This document shows positions 7,010 to 15,155 of a DNA stretch of 64,000 nucleotides, one piece after another (the stretch's first letter is position 1; the number at the start of each line of letters is the position of its first letter). The stretch is taken from NCBI GenBank assembly GCA_018607135.1, contig JABBCA010000015.1:1-64000 (forward strand). The letters are read 5' to 3'. Position numbers and translations under genes: made by a program. The notes under the pieces are model-generated. The model had not been told where the DNA came from and searched no databases. It was given only the letters and a program-made list of their open reading frames with translations. This DNA is from Opitutales bacterium (GTDB lineage: Bacteria > Verrucomicrobiota > Verrucomicrobiia > Opitutales > Coraliomargaritaceae).

Positions 7010-8359
7010 TTAATCAGAGGCGTTGTGGTCCTGTCCCGTGGTTATTTTTTTGAGTCGTGAATTGGTGGAGAGTTCCTTGGTGATTGTGATTTGACTGGGG
7101 ATTTTCCATGGGGCGAGTTTTCCGCGACAGAAGTTGCGGATACGTCGTTTCCATGTGCGTAAGTCGTCCTTGTTTTGGGTCACGATCGCGCAGGCGATTG
7201 CATTACCAGTGATCGGGTCTTGTTTGGAAGCTACGGAGCAGGCTTCAATCTCGGGAAGCTCGTGGAGCACGGCTTCGATTTCGGCGGGGTGCACCTTTTG
7301 TCCGCCAACGTTGATGAGGGCGCTCTCTCGACCGATGATGCGGATACTGCCGTCTTCGCCTTCTTCGACGAGGTCGCCGGTAGCATACCAGCCGTCGGCT
7401 TCGAGTGAACGTTCATCGGCGTTGAGATAGCCGAGTATGCGGGAGGGTGTTTTCAACCAGAGTGCATCCTCGAGGATCTTCCATTCGGTGTCGTGATCTT
7501 GGATTTTGAAGAACAGGCTGTCTTTGTTGGTGCTTTTGATTCGAACGGTGCCTGTTTCGCTAGTGCCGAACTTTTGTTGAATGTCGGCTTGAGGGAAGGC
7601 GTTGTTCACTCGTTGCAACAGTGGTGCGGGCATGGCCTCGGCTCCGTAGGCGATGATCTCTAAGGAACTGCAATCGTATTTGGTCGGCACTTGCGCGAGC
7701 AGCATCAAATTGAGAAAGGTCGGTGATGCGGGCAGCACGTTGACTTGATGCTCGGCAATGGCCGCGCCAGTATCATCGGGTGTGCGGGTCTTGGGCACGA
7801 TCAGGGTGGAGCCTGAAAAGAGTGTGCGAAACGCGGAATCGAGTCCGCCGATGTGATCGATGAGCAGTAGGAGCAGGCTGCGGTCGCTGCGTGGGGTGAC
7901 GGATGTGTAGCGGTCGAGCAATGCGTTGAGGTGGTGCAGCATGGCTTTGGGTTCGCCGCTGGTGCCGCTGCTGAAGAGTAGAAGTCCGCTTTGCTTGAGT
8001 TGCTGGTAAAGTGCGGGTGTCTTTTGAGCTATGAGTGCTGTGACTTGAAAGTTACCGCTGGTGCCAGTGAGTTGATGCGTTACCGCTGCGACCGTGCGCA
8101 TACTGTCTTGCTCGTTGGCTGGAAGTTCGAGCGGTAAGGGAAGCGCGATGTGTGGCGTGTCTGCAATCGCAATGAGGGCGGCGAGGCCTTCAATCGAAGT
8201 GTCCGTCTGAATCGCGATAACGGATTGCGGTGCGTCTGGCAGGACGGCTTGAATTTGCTGAATGGCTTGAGTGAACTGCTGGTAGGTCCATGTGCGATTG
8301 ACTTCGTGGCACGCGATGCGCTCAGCGAAGGAATCGAGCTTTGTTTGGATCCAGTTCAT
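7010..8359 (-). CDS. AMP-dependent acyl ligase (ANL superfamily)
   Basis: About 449 residues if it starts at the ATG at 8359. An ATG at 8431 is in frame, but the extra 24 residues would be encoded by a REP pair, so I reject it. The enzyme shows the ANL core motifs in order: SSGTSGEPK (P-loop), YGAEAMP, FGTSETG, TGDLVEEGEDG, GRESALINVGGQKVHPAEIE and the C-terminal NSRLKK lysine. It would activate a carboxylic acid as acyl-AMP and pass it to CoA or, more likely here, to the acyl carrier protein encoded upstream. At 449 residues it is shorter than typical acyl-CoA synthetases. It is the last gene of the sugar transferase/ACP/SDR set. Confidence 0.85.
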   Translation of the reverse strand: MNWIQTKLDSFAERIACHEVNRTWTYQQFTQAIQQIQAVLPDAPQSVIAIQTDTSIEGLAALIAIADTPHIALPLPLELPANEQDSMRTVAAVTHQLTGTSGNFQVTALIAQKTPALYQQLKQSGLLLFSSGTSGEPKAMLHHLNALLDRYTSVTPRSDRSLLLLLIDHIGGLDSAFRTLFSGSTLIVPKTRTPDDTGAAIAEHQVNVLPASPTFLNLMLLAQVPTKYDCSSLEIIAYGAEAMPAPLLQRVNNAFPQADIQQKFGTSETGTVRIKSTNKDSLFFKIQDHDTEWKILEDALWLKTPSRILGYLNADERSLEADGWYATGDLVEEGEDGSIRIIGRESALINVGGQKVHPAEIEAVLHELPEIEACSVASKQDPITGNAIACAIVTQNKDDLRTWKRRIRNFCRGKLAPWKIPSQITITKELSTNSRLKKITTGQDHNASD

Positions 8360-8367
8360 TTCGTTTT

Positions 8368-8444
8368 GTAGTGTGCGCGCTTGTCGCGCGCCAGAGTCGG
8401 TGATGGGTTGGGGTTGGAAGGCGCGCGGCAAGCGCGCACACTAC
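8368..8444. repeat. REP pair (BIME-like), family A
   Basis: GTAGTGTGCGCGCTTGTCGC... at 8368-8392 and its inverted copy at 8420-8444, each a hairpin with a GTAGTGTG outer end. The outer end is shared with the repeats next to the transposase at 14.5 kb and with those at 56.5 kb. The pair sits just upstream of the AMP-ligase start and decides the start choice there. Confidence 0.8.
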
Positions 8445-8474
8445 GCTAGTTGATGCCGTAAAGTGGGAGCGTCC

Positions 8475-8557
8475 GGCTCTATCCAGACTTAGGTTCTGAT
8501 TTGCATGTTTAAGCTGTCGTGTGCGGACGCGGAGGTCCGCGCTCCCATGTAAGCCTT
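8475..8557. repeat. Palindromic repeat between SDR and AMP-ligase genes
   Basis: GTGGGAGCGTCC on the left and GGTCCGCGCTCCCAT on the right, with the hairpin GCGGACGCGGAGGTCCGC in between. It resembles the REP-like pairs elsewhere in the window but has its own core sequence. It lengthens the space inside what is otherwise an operon. Confidence 0.45.
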
Positions 8558-8608
8558 TCCGTTATTTCGTAGTTAAAATGTAATTCGTCAGATAAGTGTT
8601 TCAGTGAG

Positions 8609-9304
8609 TTAGCACACGCCGCCGAGGTAGAGCACTTGTCCAGTGATGAAGTCGCTCTCGTCGCGTAGGAAAAAGTCGACTGCGTTGATCACGTCGTTGA
8701 CGTCGCCCATGCGCTGTATGGCTTGGCGGGCGAGTAGGGCGTCCATTTTATCGGAAGGCACGCCGCGGATGAGATCCGTTTCGATGGGGGTTGGGCCGAC
8801 TGCGTTGACGGTGATCGTGAGCTCGGCGAGTTCGCAGGCAAGGATGCGAGTGAGGCTTTCGACTGCGGCTTTGCTAGCTGCGTAGATCGCTTCGCCTTCA
8901 AGGTTCAGTGGGTGTGCGACTGTAGTGAAATTTACGATACGCCCGGCTTGTGTGCCGCGCATGAGCTTTGCCATTTCGCGACAGAATAAAAAGGTGCCGA
9001 CTACATTGGTTTGAAGGATGCGGTTTACGGTTGAGGCGGGCGTCAGTAGGGCGTGGTTCATTGAGGCGATGCCTGCGTTGTTGAGGAGCGCATCGACCTT
9101 GCCAAATTGCTTTTTCAATGTGCGGGCCATTTTGATGACTGCCTCTTCGTCGCTAACATCGAGTGAGAAGTGGGTGTAGGCTTGGTGGTCGATGGAACTA
9201 TCGCCACGGCTGCAGCCTGCGACTTGCCAGCCAGCATTTAGGTAGTGCTCGGCGAGTGCCTTGCCGATGCCCTTGCGGGTGCCTGTGATAACGATGGACT
9301 TCAT
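8609..9304 (-). CDS. SDR-family oxidoreductase (FabG-like)
   Basis: Protein of 231 residues with the classical short-chain dehydrogenase pattern: TGTRKGIG cofactor loop (7-14), NNAG (75-78) and YAASK (141-145). The usual catalytic Ser, 13 residues before the Tyr, is Thr128. Family members reduce 3-oxoacyl groups or sugar ketones with NAD(P)H. It overlaps the ACP gene upstream by four bases (ATGA), so the two are translationally coupled, and a role in reducing an ACP-bound group is a fair inference. It could also act on a nucleotide sugar, given the sugar transferase at the head of the operon. Confidence 0.85.
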   Translation of the reverse strand: MKSIVITGTRKGIGKALAEHYLNAGWQVAGCSRGDSSIDHQAYTHFSLDVSDEEAVIKMARTLKKQFGKVDALLNNAGIASMNHALLTPASTVNRILQTNVVGTFLFCREMAKLMRGTQAGRIVNFTTVAHPLNLEGEAIYAASKAAVESLTRILACELAELTITVNAVGPTPIETDLIRGVPSDKMDALLARQAIQRMGDVNDVINAVDFFLRDESDFITGQVLYLGGVC

Positions 9305-9597
9305 GCTTCGATCCTTTCCAGTGTGGCGTCGGTCAAGCTGCGGACATTTCGGTAGGGGGAATTCTTAGCGCTCATGGCTTTTTCGTCGGCGAGGGCGATG
9401 GAGGCGTCGAAGTGTTCGGAGACGGCGTCTTCGATGTCGGCGATTAGGTTGACGAGTGCCATGCTGTCGAGTGCCCCATCGTTACCATAGAGTGCACTCT
9501 CGGCGGTTGGTTTAAGGAGGGCTTCGATCTCGAAGTCTTCGGCGAGTGTGCGCACGGATTCGAGGATGAGGGCTTCAATGTCGGAGCGATTAGGCAT
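9301..9597 (-). CDS. Acyl carrier protein
   Basis: About 98 residues from the ATG at 9597; the longer frame to 9660 overlaps the upstream gene and adds a non-conserved tail. It is small, acidic and helical with the phosphopantetheine attachment site at Ser45 in the ALDSMAL motif. It would carry an acyl group as a thioester. It overlaps the sugar transferase gene by eight bases at its start and the SDR gene by four at its end. This is a specialised ACP outside any fatty-acid synthesis cluster, pointing to a dedicated acyl-modification pathway. Confidence 0.85.
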   Translation of the reverse strand: MPNRSDIEALILESVRTLAEDFEIEALLKPTAESALYGNDGALDSMALVNLIADIEDAVSEHFDASIALADEKAMSAKNSPYRNVRSLTDATLERIEA

Positions 9598-10198
9598 CAG
9601 TTTTGGAGTGGTCGGGTGTCGGGGCTGTTTGTGTGCCGAAAAATTCACCGCGTGTCGCAAAGCCTTCGGCGGAGATGTCTTTGCGGCTGATGACGGTCCA
9701 CACAGTTAACCATAAGATTTTAAGATCGAGCAAGAAGGAACGGTTTTCGACATACCAGAGGTCGAGCTTAAATTGATCGTCCCAGGTGAGGTCGTTGCGT
9801 CCGTTGACTTGTGCCCAGCCTGTGATGCCTGGGCGCACTTCGTGGCGGCGTGCTTGCTCGGGTGTGTAACGATCGAGATACAGAGTGGGTAAGGGGCGTG
9901 GGCCGACAAGGCTCATTTCACCAATCAGCACGTTCCAAAGCTCTGGGAGTTCGTCTAGGCTGGTGGAGCGAAGGAGTTGGCCCCATGGGGTCATGCGCTC
10001 TTCGTCGCTGCCTTCACCGTTGAGCATGGTGCGAAATTTCAAGATGGAGAAGGCTTTACCGTGTTGCCCCGCGCGCACTTGACGAAAGAAAATGGGGCTG
10101 CCGATCTTTATCCTTTGAATGACGCCGAGCGCTAACAGTGGCAGGCAAAGCGCACTGAGGCCTAGTATGGTCACTAATATATCTAAGAGGCGTTTCAT
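9590..10198 (-). CDS. Bacterial sugar transferase (phosphoglycosyl transferase)
   Basis: About 202 residues from the ATG at 10198 (the frame opens at 10252, but family members begin with the MKRLLDI-type segment). One hydrophobic re-entrant or membrane helix at about 5-28 is followed by the compact catalytic domain: KFRTM, the [20 protein letters not shown] signature and GPRPLP. Monotopic PglC/WcaJ-type enzymes of this kind transfer a phospho-sugar from an NDP-sugar to undecaprenyl phosphate and so start synthesis of capsule, O-antigen or glycoprotein glycan. It heads a minus-strand operon with ACP, SDR and AMP-ligase genes. Confidence 0.9.
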   Translation of the reverse strand: MKRLLDILVTILGLSALCLPLLALGVIQRIKIGSPIFFRQVRAGQHGKAFSILKFRTMLNGEGSDEERMTPWGQLLRSTSLDELPELWNVLIGEMSLVGPRPLPTLYLDRYTPEQARRHEVRPGITGWAQVNGRNDLTWDDQFKLDLWYVENRSFLLDLKILWLTVWTVISRKDISAEGFATRGEFFGTQTAPTPDHSKTDA

Positions 10199-10339
10199 TG
10201 TATCTGGTGAATCTGTAAGGTTTGGGAATACGCTACGATTCCATCTACTCAAACAGAGCAGTCAAACCTAGCTTTGACATGAATTCCTCAGCAATTATGC
10301 TGAATTATCTTATCAACTATTACCTAAACGTTAAAGAAT

Positions 10340-11512
10340 ATGATACTCGACGCCAACGAACGCACTTTCCCTGAATTTAGCCTCACTCGCTTGCTCACGA
10401 CATGCTTTGGGCATGGTAACGGCGAGAAGGTCTGCATCTTGATCGATCTACCGAATCCAGCGGATATTGAAGACTTTAAATTTTTGGGGGACGAGACACT
10501 CTCGATTCAAAACTATGGTCATGAGACTTTCTACAAAGGTTTTAAGAATGGTGGCCTCGACGCCATGAACTGGACGGGCGGCGAGATCTATGCTTACAAG
10601 GAAACAGGTGGCAGCAACCTCGATATGGAAGATGAGTGCTACGATCCAGACGGCAATTTGCTGAGTTTGGACAAAGACATCTACAGCAAGTATGACATCA
10701 TTTTAACCGTTTCGACTTTTTCTGCGACGGCTCCACTGACTGCGAAGTGTAAGGAGTTTGGTTTCCGTGGCGCGACCTTACATGGCTTGAATCAAATCAT
10801 TCTAGCTACGGGGCTTTCGGTGGATTACGATGTGGTGAGTGATGAAGCGGAAAAGTTACGCTTGGGGCTGACAAAGGCAGACACCTTCGAGATCGACTTT
10901 GAAGTCGAGAGTAAGGTCTACACTTTGAAGCTACATACGAACGGGCAAGAAGCGCAAAAAAGCCACGGCTTGTGCCCTCCGGGTAAGCCAGACGTGGCGA
11001 ATCTTCCCGCGGGTGAAGTGTATTTCGTTCCAGAGAGTGCGGAGGGTGTGTTCCCATTCAAGTATGATGAGAGCACGATCGGTCTGCTGCATGTTGAAGA
11101 TGGCAAGATCGTGAAGTCGCAATTTGTTTATGGCGACTATGCTGAGATTGAAGATCACAATCGTCGCCTGAAAGACGATCCGATGATAGGCGCGCTGGGT
11201 GAGCTTGGTTTTGGCACGCAGGTGTTGCCGTTCTCAGGTCGCGACATTCAAGATGAGAAAATCCTTGGCACGATCCACGTGGCAACGGGGCGCGACGACC
11301 ACCTAGGTGGTAACATCACTCCCGACCTGTTCAAGGAGCACAAAAACGCTTCACACGACGATGTGCTCTACGCGCCGCACAAAACTCCCGAAATTCGCCT
11401 GCAGCAGGCGCGTATGATCAAGCAGGGTGAAACTACCGTTCTGATTGAGAATTACAAACCGGCGAAGTTCATGGTGGACCTGCTGGAAGCGGAGCTGCCT
11501 GTAGAGGCGTAG
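10340..11512 (+). CDS. M29-like aminopeptidase family protein
   Basis: Protein of 390 residues, soluble. The C-terminal half has the pattern of AmpS/AmpT metallo-aminopeptidases (M29): NLPAGEVYFVPES, ELGFGTQ, KILGTIHVATGRDDHLGG and HDDVLYAP, which supply the Glu, His and Asp metal ligands in that order. The N-terminal half is more divergent. It would cleave N-terminal residues from peptides in the cytoplasm, though divergence means catalysis is not certain. The gene is divergent from the sugar transferase operon, with a 141-base gap that should hold both promoters. Confidence 0.7.
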   Translation: MILDANERTFPEFSLTRLLTTCFGHGNGEKVCILIDLPNPADIEDFKFLGDETLSIQNYGHETFYKGFKNGGLDAMNWTGGEIYAYKETGGSNLDMEDECYDPDGNLLSLDKDIYSKYDIILTVSTFSATAPLTAKCKEFGFRGATLHGLNQIILATGLSVDYDVVSDEAEKLRLGLTKADTFEIDFEVESKVYTLKLHTNGQEAQKSHGLCPPGKPDVANLPAGEVYFVPESAEGVFPFKYDESTIGLLHVEDGKIVKSQFVYGDYAEIEDHNRRLKDDPMIGALGELGFGTQVLPFSGRDIQDEKILGTIHVATGRDDHLGGNITPDLFKEHKNASHDDVLYAPHKTPEIRLQQARMIKQGETTVLIENYKPAKFMVDLLEAELPVEA

Positions 11513-11849
11513 GGATCACTTTATTCGTAGCGGAAGTGCGCAGCACTTTCGGCCAGCGTTTGCTTTGTTTTTGGCGCATTTGCTTGCCGGTGCAGACGCT
11601 GGCCGAAACGAGTTCCTCGTTCCGCTGGTGTGAAGAGTGCAAGAATATTGTGTGTTAAAGTGGATTTTACGTTTTCACAGCGGTATTGAAGTTATGGTGG
11701 TATCTGTATCGTAATGTATGGGGTGCCAGTTTGAGTGTCTTTTGCTCGGCTGGCTCTCTTCATGTCATCTGCTTTTGAAATGAATTAGATCAGGTTGAAA
11801 AGTAGCTGCTCGCTTGCCGTTTGGTGAGTGGCATGTATCACTATTTGAA
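11513..11849. other. Intergenic region with a REP pair
   Basis: This gap of 337 bases contains an inverted pair of family C repeats (11529-11626), described separately. The rest is AT-richer and should hold the promoter of the methyltransferase gene. A TTG at 11814 would extend that gene by 12 residues. Confidence 0.55.
11529..11626. repeat. REP pair (BIME-like), family C
   Basis: Left copy AGCGGAAGTGCGCAGCACTT... (11529-11558), right copy GCTGGCCGAAACGAGTTCCT... (11598-11626). The outer and inner ends (AGCGGAA, TTCGGCCAGCG) are inverted copies while the hairpin cores differ (GTGCGCAGCAC versus ACGAGTTCCTCGT). A single copy of the right type is at 1201-1230. Confidence 0.8.
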
Positions 11850-12593
11850 ATGATCAACCCTTACGAATCGGACGAGCTGTTGCAGCAGTATTTAGTTTTT
11901 CACTACGCAAGCGCGGCGGAGCAGTTCCCGTATCCGTTCGGTGGCGCCGATGCTTTGGACTTTCCAAAACGCTGTGCTTTGCAGGGGCCTGACGTTACGA
12001 AAATTAAAACAGGTTCGAGGGCATTGGACCTTGGTTGCTCGGTGGGGCGTTCGAGTTTTGAGCTCGCGCGTTATTGTGAAGAGGTGATCGGCATTGATTA
12101 TTCACATGCGTTTATCGATGCCGCAACACGCATGCAAGCAGATGGAGTGCATCCCGCGACTCGCTTGGATGAGGGCTCCGCAAGCACGGCCTTAGAGGTG
12201 AGTGTGGATTCTGAAATTGATCGCGGTCGTGTCTCGTTTGAACAGGGAGACGCTCAAGCGATTCGTAACGATATTGGCCAGTTTGAGGTCGTGATCGCTT
12301 GCAACTTGATTTGTCGTCTGCCCGAGCCGATGAAGGTCTTGAATCGCTTGATTGAATTGGTGAAGCCCGGAGGACAGCTGTTTATCACTACCCCGTTTAC
12401 CTGGCTTGAGGAGTTTACGCCGTCGGAGAATTGGTTGGGTGATGGAGCACAAGATTCATTCGCAGGGTTGATCCATGCACTGGAGCCAAGCTTTAAATTA
12501 GAGAAGCGCTGGGATATGCAGTTCTTGATTCGTGAGCACGCGCGCAAGTTTCAATATAGTATCGCGCAGGCGAGTCGTTGGACGCGGGTGTGA
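11850..12593 (+). CDS. Putative 4-mercaptohistidine N1-methyltransferase (OvoA C-terminal type)
   Basis: About 247 residues from the ATG at 11850; a TTG at 11814 is an alternative. The N-terminal stretch NPYESDELLQQYLVFHYASA with the following FPKRCAL matches the region that marks the C-terminal methyltransferase domain of ovothiol synthase OvoA. The class I SAM-binding motif LDLGCSVGRSSFEL lies near residue 55. In OvoA this domain methylates the imidazole of 4-mercaptohistidine, the last step to ovothiol A. Here it is a separate gene and no sulfoxide synthase is in view. The name is by family; activity is inferred. Confidence 0.75.
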   Translation: MINPYESDELLQQYLVFHYASAAEQFPYPFGGADALDFPKRCALQGPDVTKIKTGSRALDLGCSVGRSSFELARYCEEVIGIDYSHAFIDAATRMQADGVHPATRLDEGSASTALEVSVDSEIDRGRVSFEQGDAQAIRNDIGQFEVVIACNLICRLPEPMKVLNRLIELVKPGGQLFITTPFTWLEEFTPSENWLGDGAQDSFAGLIHALEPSFKLEKRWDMQFLIREHARKFQYSIAQASRWTRV

Positions 12594-12610
12594 CGGCGTT
12601 GGGGATAAGT

Positions 12611-12646
12611 TGTTGCACGTGCTTCGATGCGTAGCATCGAACGCGT
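12611..12646 (+). repeat. REP-like repeat, family B, copy 3
   Basis: TGTTGCACGTGCTTCGATGC followed by GTAGCATCGAACGCGT. The GATGC...GCATC arms are better matched than in the copy at 1-36. It lies between convergent genes. Confidence 0.75.
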
Positions 12647-12693
12647 CGTCGTTGGATCCTCGGTTAAAAACACGCGCTCTCTATGGGAGAACT

Positions 12694-13362
12694 CTAGGCG
12701 CCTTTCGCTTCGACTGGGTTTTCGATTTGCACGGCTCGGCCGTTCTGTGGATCAGGCACGACTGCACCCCCTGAAATAATAACCTTCATTCCGTCAGCGA
12801 TACTCATTTTTAAACGAGTGACATCGCTTTCGGGTAGCATAAGGAGAAAGCCGCTTGTTGGGTTGGGTGTGGTAGGCACGAAGATGTTGAGCACGTTCTC
12901 TTCAGTTATTTTCTGAGTTTCGCCTTTGGCTGCGCCGGTTAGAAAGCCGAGCACGTAGCAGCGTGGGCGTGGGTATTCAATGAGCACGACTTCTTGAAAG
13001 ACCGCCTTCTCTTGTTGGCTGAAAGTATCGACGATTTGTTTGACGGTGCGGTAGATCGTGTTGATGAGTGGCACGCGGTCGAGCAGACGCTCAATACTAC
13101 TGAGCATGATTCGGCCGATAAAGAACTTTGAAAAGTAGCCGAGCAGCGTGATCAGTAAAAAGACGACAACAATCGAAATGAGCTTCAGCGCCAGTTCTAC
13201 GGCGGGATGCTCGCGAAGCCCTGAGTCGAGATACCAAAAGAAGAAATTACTCGCGGGCGTGCCGAGCCGTTCAAGTAGGAAACTGATGACGATCATCGTC
13301 ACCCCAAGGGGAAGAATGACAATGACTCCAGTGATGAAAGCATTACGTAGAGAGCGTAGCAT
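12694..13362 (-). CDS. DUF502 family membrane protein
   Basis: Protein of 222 residues. Two membrane helices near the N-terminus (about 8-30 and 55-80) surround a short periplasmic or outer loop, followed by a soluble beta-rich domain with the conserved PLINTIYRTVKQIVD and EYPRP segments typical of DUF502 (COG2928). The family is widespread, with no established biochemical role. The start codon fits the usual N-terminus (LRSLRNAFITG). It is divergent from the VWA-like gene, 69 bases apart, so the promoters must lie close together. Confidence 0.88.
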   Translation of the reverse strand: MLRSLRNAFITGVIVILPLGVTMIVISFLLERLGTPASNFFFWYLDSGLREHPAVELALKLISIVVVFLLITLLGYFSKFFIGRIMLSSIERLLDRVPLINTIYRTVKQIVDTFSQQEKAVFQEVVLIEYPRPRCYVLGFLTGAAKGETQKITEENVLNIFVPTTPNPTSGFLLMLPESDVTRLKMSIADGMKVIISGGAVVPDPQNGRAVQIENPVEAKGA

Positions 13363-13431
13363 GATAAGTGATTTTTAAATGAGTGAATCAGGTTTTGCCA
13401 TAAGTTGATTTACACACAAGTTTATCCTTCA

Positions 13432-14436
13432 ATGACTAGCCTTTCTCGTCGCATAAATAAAAAGCCACGTCGGTCCAAGATTGGCCCTTTGGCCTTGGCG
13501 CTGGTTATTCAGTTGGCTCTGTTGTTGATGGCGGTGTTTGTGGTGGTGCTGGTTCCTGACTTCAAAGAAGACCCAGAATTTGTGGCACGTAAGAAGATCT
13601 ATCTGCCTCAGAAAGAATTGGAGCATAAGGTGGCCTTGGCCGAATTCCAAAATGCGGCCAGTTCACCGATGCAATTAGAACGTATTAGCACCTCGGCGCT
13701 GTTGCCCGACTCGATGCCGTCCTTGCCGAATTTGCCAAAGAGCGAGTTTAGTCCGATCGAGCGCAACCCTGCTGCGCTGCAGTCGGATGCTTTGCTGGGG
13801 CAGTCGGGCGTGTTGGGTGCGTTGCAAGGCCTGCAAACGGAGTCGTCTTCGGCGTCGTTATTTGGAATCGAAGATCAAGGTCAGCGGATCTTGATCCTAT
13901 TTGATAACAGTTCCACGGTCTGGAATAAGGCGAGCGCGGCGGGAGTGAGCACCGATGCGTTTGTGCAGGAGTTGGCCTTGTTGATTGATGGACTGAATGC
14001 GAACACCTTGTTTGGTTTAGTGCCGTTTGCCCAACAGGTGGGCACCTTTCGAGACTACATGATCGCTGCGGGTGCGCGTAATAAGCAGGCCGCAAAACTT
14101 TGGATGAGGGAAAATGTGCGGTCGTCGCGAAAAAGCACACAGCTCGCATTCGATGTGAATGGCATACAAGGAGCGCTCACGGTCGCGTTTCAGCTGGAGC
14201 CTGAGGTGATCTTCATTATCTCTGACGGAGATTTTCAAAGGACCAAGACCGACCAAGTTCAAGGTGGTGATGTGCCCTGGGAGGATGTGGAGAAGACGCT
14301 GCGTGATCTGACCCGAGAGTATGGTATCCAGCCGCGAATTCATTTTATCGGGTTTAAGGTCGATGAGGACGCGGCAGATGCCATTGAGACGATCACGCGC
14401 CGCTACAAAGGGAAGTTTAGTGATTTCTCGATGTAG
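13432..14436 (+). CDS. Membrane-anchored VWA-like protein
   Basis: About 334 residues from the ATG at 13432; a TTG at 13405 would add nine residues. A basic N-terminus precedes one membrane helix (about 20-43), a low-complexity linker and a C-terminal domain from RILILFDNSST onwards. It has the order of a von Willebrand A domain (DxSxS-like DNSST, then SDGDF near the fourth strand), but the metal site DNSST is not the standard DxSxS. It would face the periplasm and bind partner proteins. No ATPase partner lies next to it. Confidence 0.7.
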   Translation: MTSLSRRINKKPRRSKIGPLALALVIQLALLLMAVFVVVLVPDFKEDPEFVARKKIYLPQKELEHKVALAEFQNAASSPMQLERISTSALLPDSMPSLPNLPKSEFSPIERNPAALQSDALLGQSGVLGALQGLQTESSSASLFGIEDQGQRILILFDNSSTVWNKASAAGVSTDAFVQELALLIDGLNANTLFGLVPFAQQVGTFRDYMIAAGARNKQAAKLWMRENVRSSRKSTQLAFDVNGIQGALTVAFQLEPEVIFIISDGDFQRTKTDQVQGGDVPWEDVEKTLRDLTREYGIQPRIHFIGFKVDEDAADAIETITRRYKGKFSDFSM

Positions 14437-14460
14437 GATCGATGGGTTCTTCTGGATGCT

Positions 14461-14522
14461 GGTGCGAGCAAGCTCGCACACTACTGTGTTGTCGTTTAGT
14501 AGTGTCTGAGCTTGCTCAGGCC
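14461..14522. repeat. REP pair (BIME-like), family A, upstream of the transposase
   Basis: TGCGAGCAAGCTCGCACACTAC (22 bases, 14463-14484) and the inverted variant at 14499-14522 (GTAGTGTCTGAGCTTGCTCA then GGCC). Each is a hairpin with a GTAGTGT outer end. They stand 24 bases before the REP-associated transposase gene, and a third copy stands after it. Confidence 0.85.
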
Positions 14523-14545
14523 TTTTCGAGTGGCAGAGTTGGACT

Positions 14546-15109
14546 ATGTCTCGGTTGAATCATAATGGCATGGATAATCTGCGTCATGGGCGGGCGTCGG
14601 TGCCGAATGGCAGGTATTTTATTACGATTTGCACTAAAGGTAGACAGGTCGACCTTAATCAAGGTCGAGTCTTTCGGAAAGTGGTGGAGAGTCTTCGCGA
14701 AATGCATTTGAACTCTGATATCTACTTATACTGTGCAACGATAATGCCTGACCATCTGCATTTGTTGTATCGATTGGGAGAGTCACTAAAGCTTGGCCAA
14801 ATTCAGGCAAAGCTGAAATCGCAAACTCGTGAGTCGTTGAATGCTGAAGGATTTTTGTGGCAGGATAATTACTACGACCACTATCTACGTGAAGACGACG
14901 CGCTGGAAGGGTTCGCAAAGTATATCTATCTGAACCCCCATGTTAAAAGACTCATTTCACTGGATTCTGATTGGCCCTACTGGTTGTTGAATCGAGACTA
15001 TAAACCTGAATTTATTGATTTGGTTGAAAGTTGCGGGGGTGTTCCTGAGGAGTGGGTTGCGAGTGCGATGTCGGCAAATGATTTGATCGAATCGTATCGT
15101 CGCGTTTAA
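14546..15109 (+). CDS. REP-associated tyrosine transposase (RAYT, Y1_Tnp family)
   Basis: Protein of 187 residues with the N-terminal GRASVPNGRYFITIC motif, the HUH metal-binding pair His70-x-His72 (PDHLHLL), and the downstream KYIYLNPHVKRL segment holding the candidate catalytic Tyr (126 or 128). RAYTs are single-copy, single-strand-acting relatives of the IS200/IS605 transposase that recognise REP hairpins. REP copies lie immediately on both sides (14463-14522 and 15156-15182), and further copies are at 8.4 and 56.5 kb. The frame is intact. Its natural substrate is very probably the family A repeats. Confidence 0.93.
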   Translation: MSRLNHNGMDNLRHGRASVPNGRYFITICTKGRQVDLNQGRVFRKVVESLREMHLNSDIYLYCATIMPDHLHLLYRLGESLKLGQIQAKLKSQTRESLNAEGFLWQDNYYDHYLREDDALEGFAKYIYLNPHVKRLISLDSDWPYWLLNRDYKPEFIDLVESCGGVPEEWVASAMSANDLIESYRRV

Positions 15110-15155
15110 GCCGAGGTTGGAGGTGTGATGGAGGGATTGGATGCGCTGTGGGAAT

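Noticed and set aside
8360-8431. N-terminal extension of the AMP-ligase
   Set aside because: The 24 extra residues are encoded by the REP pair at 8368-8444, and the family N-terminus begins at the ATG at 8359.
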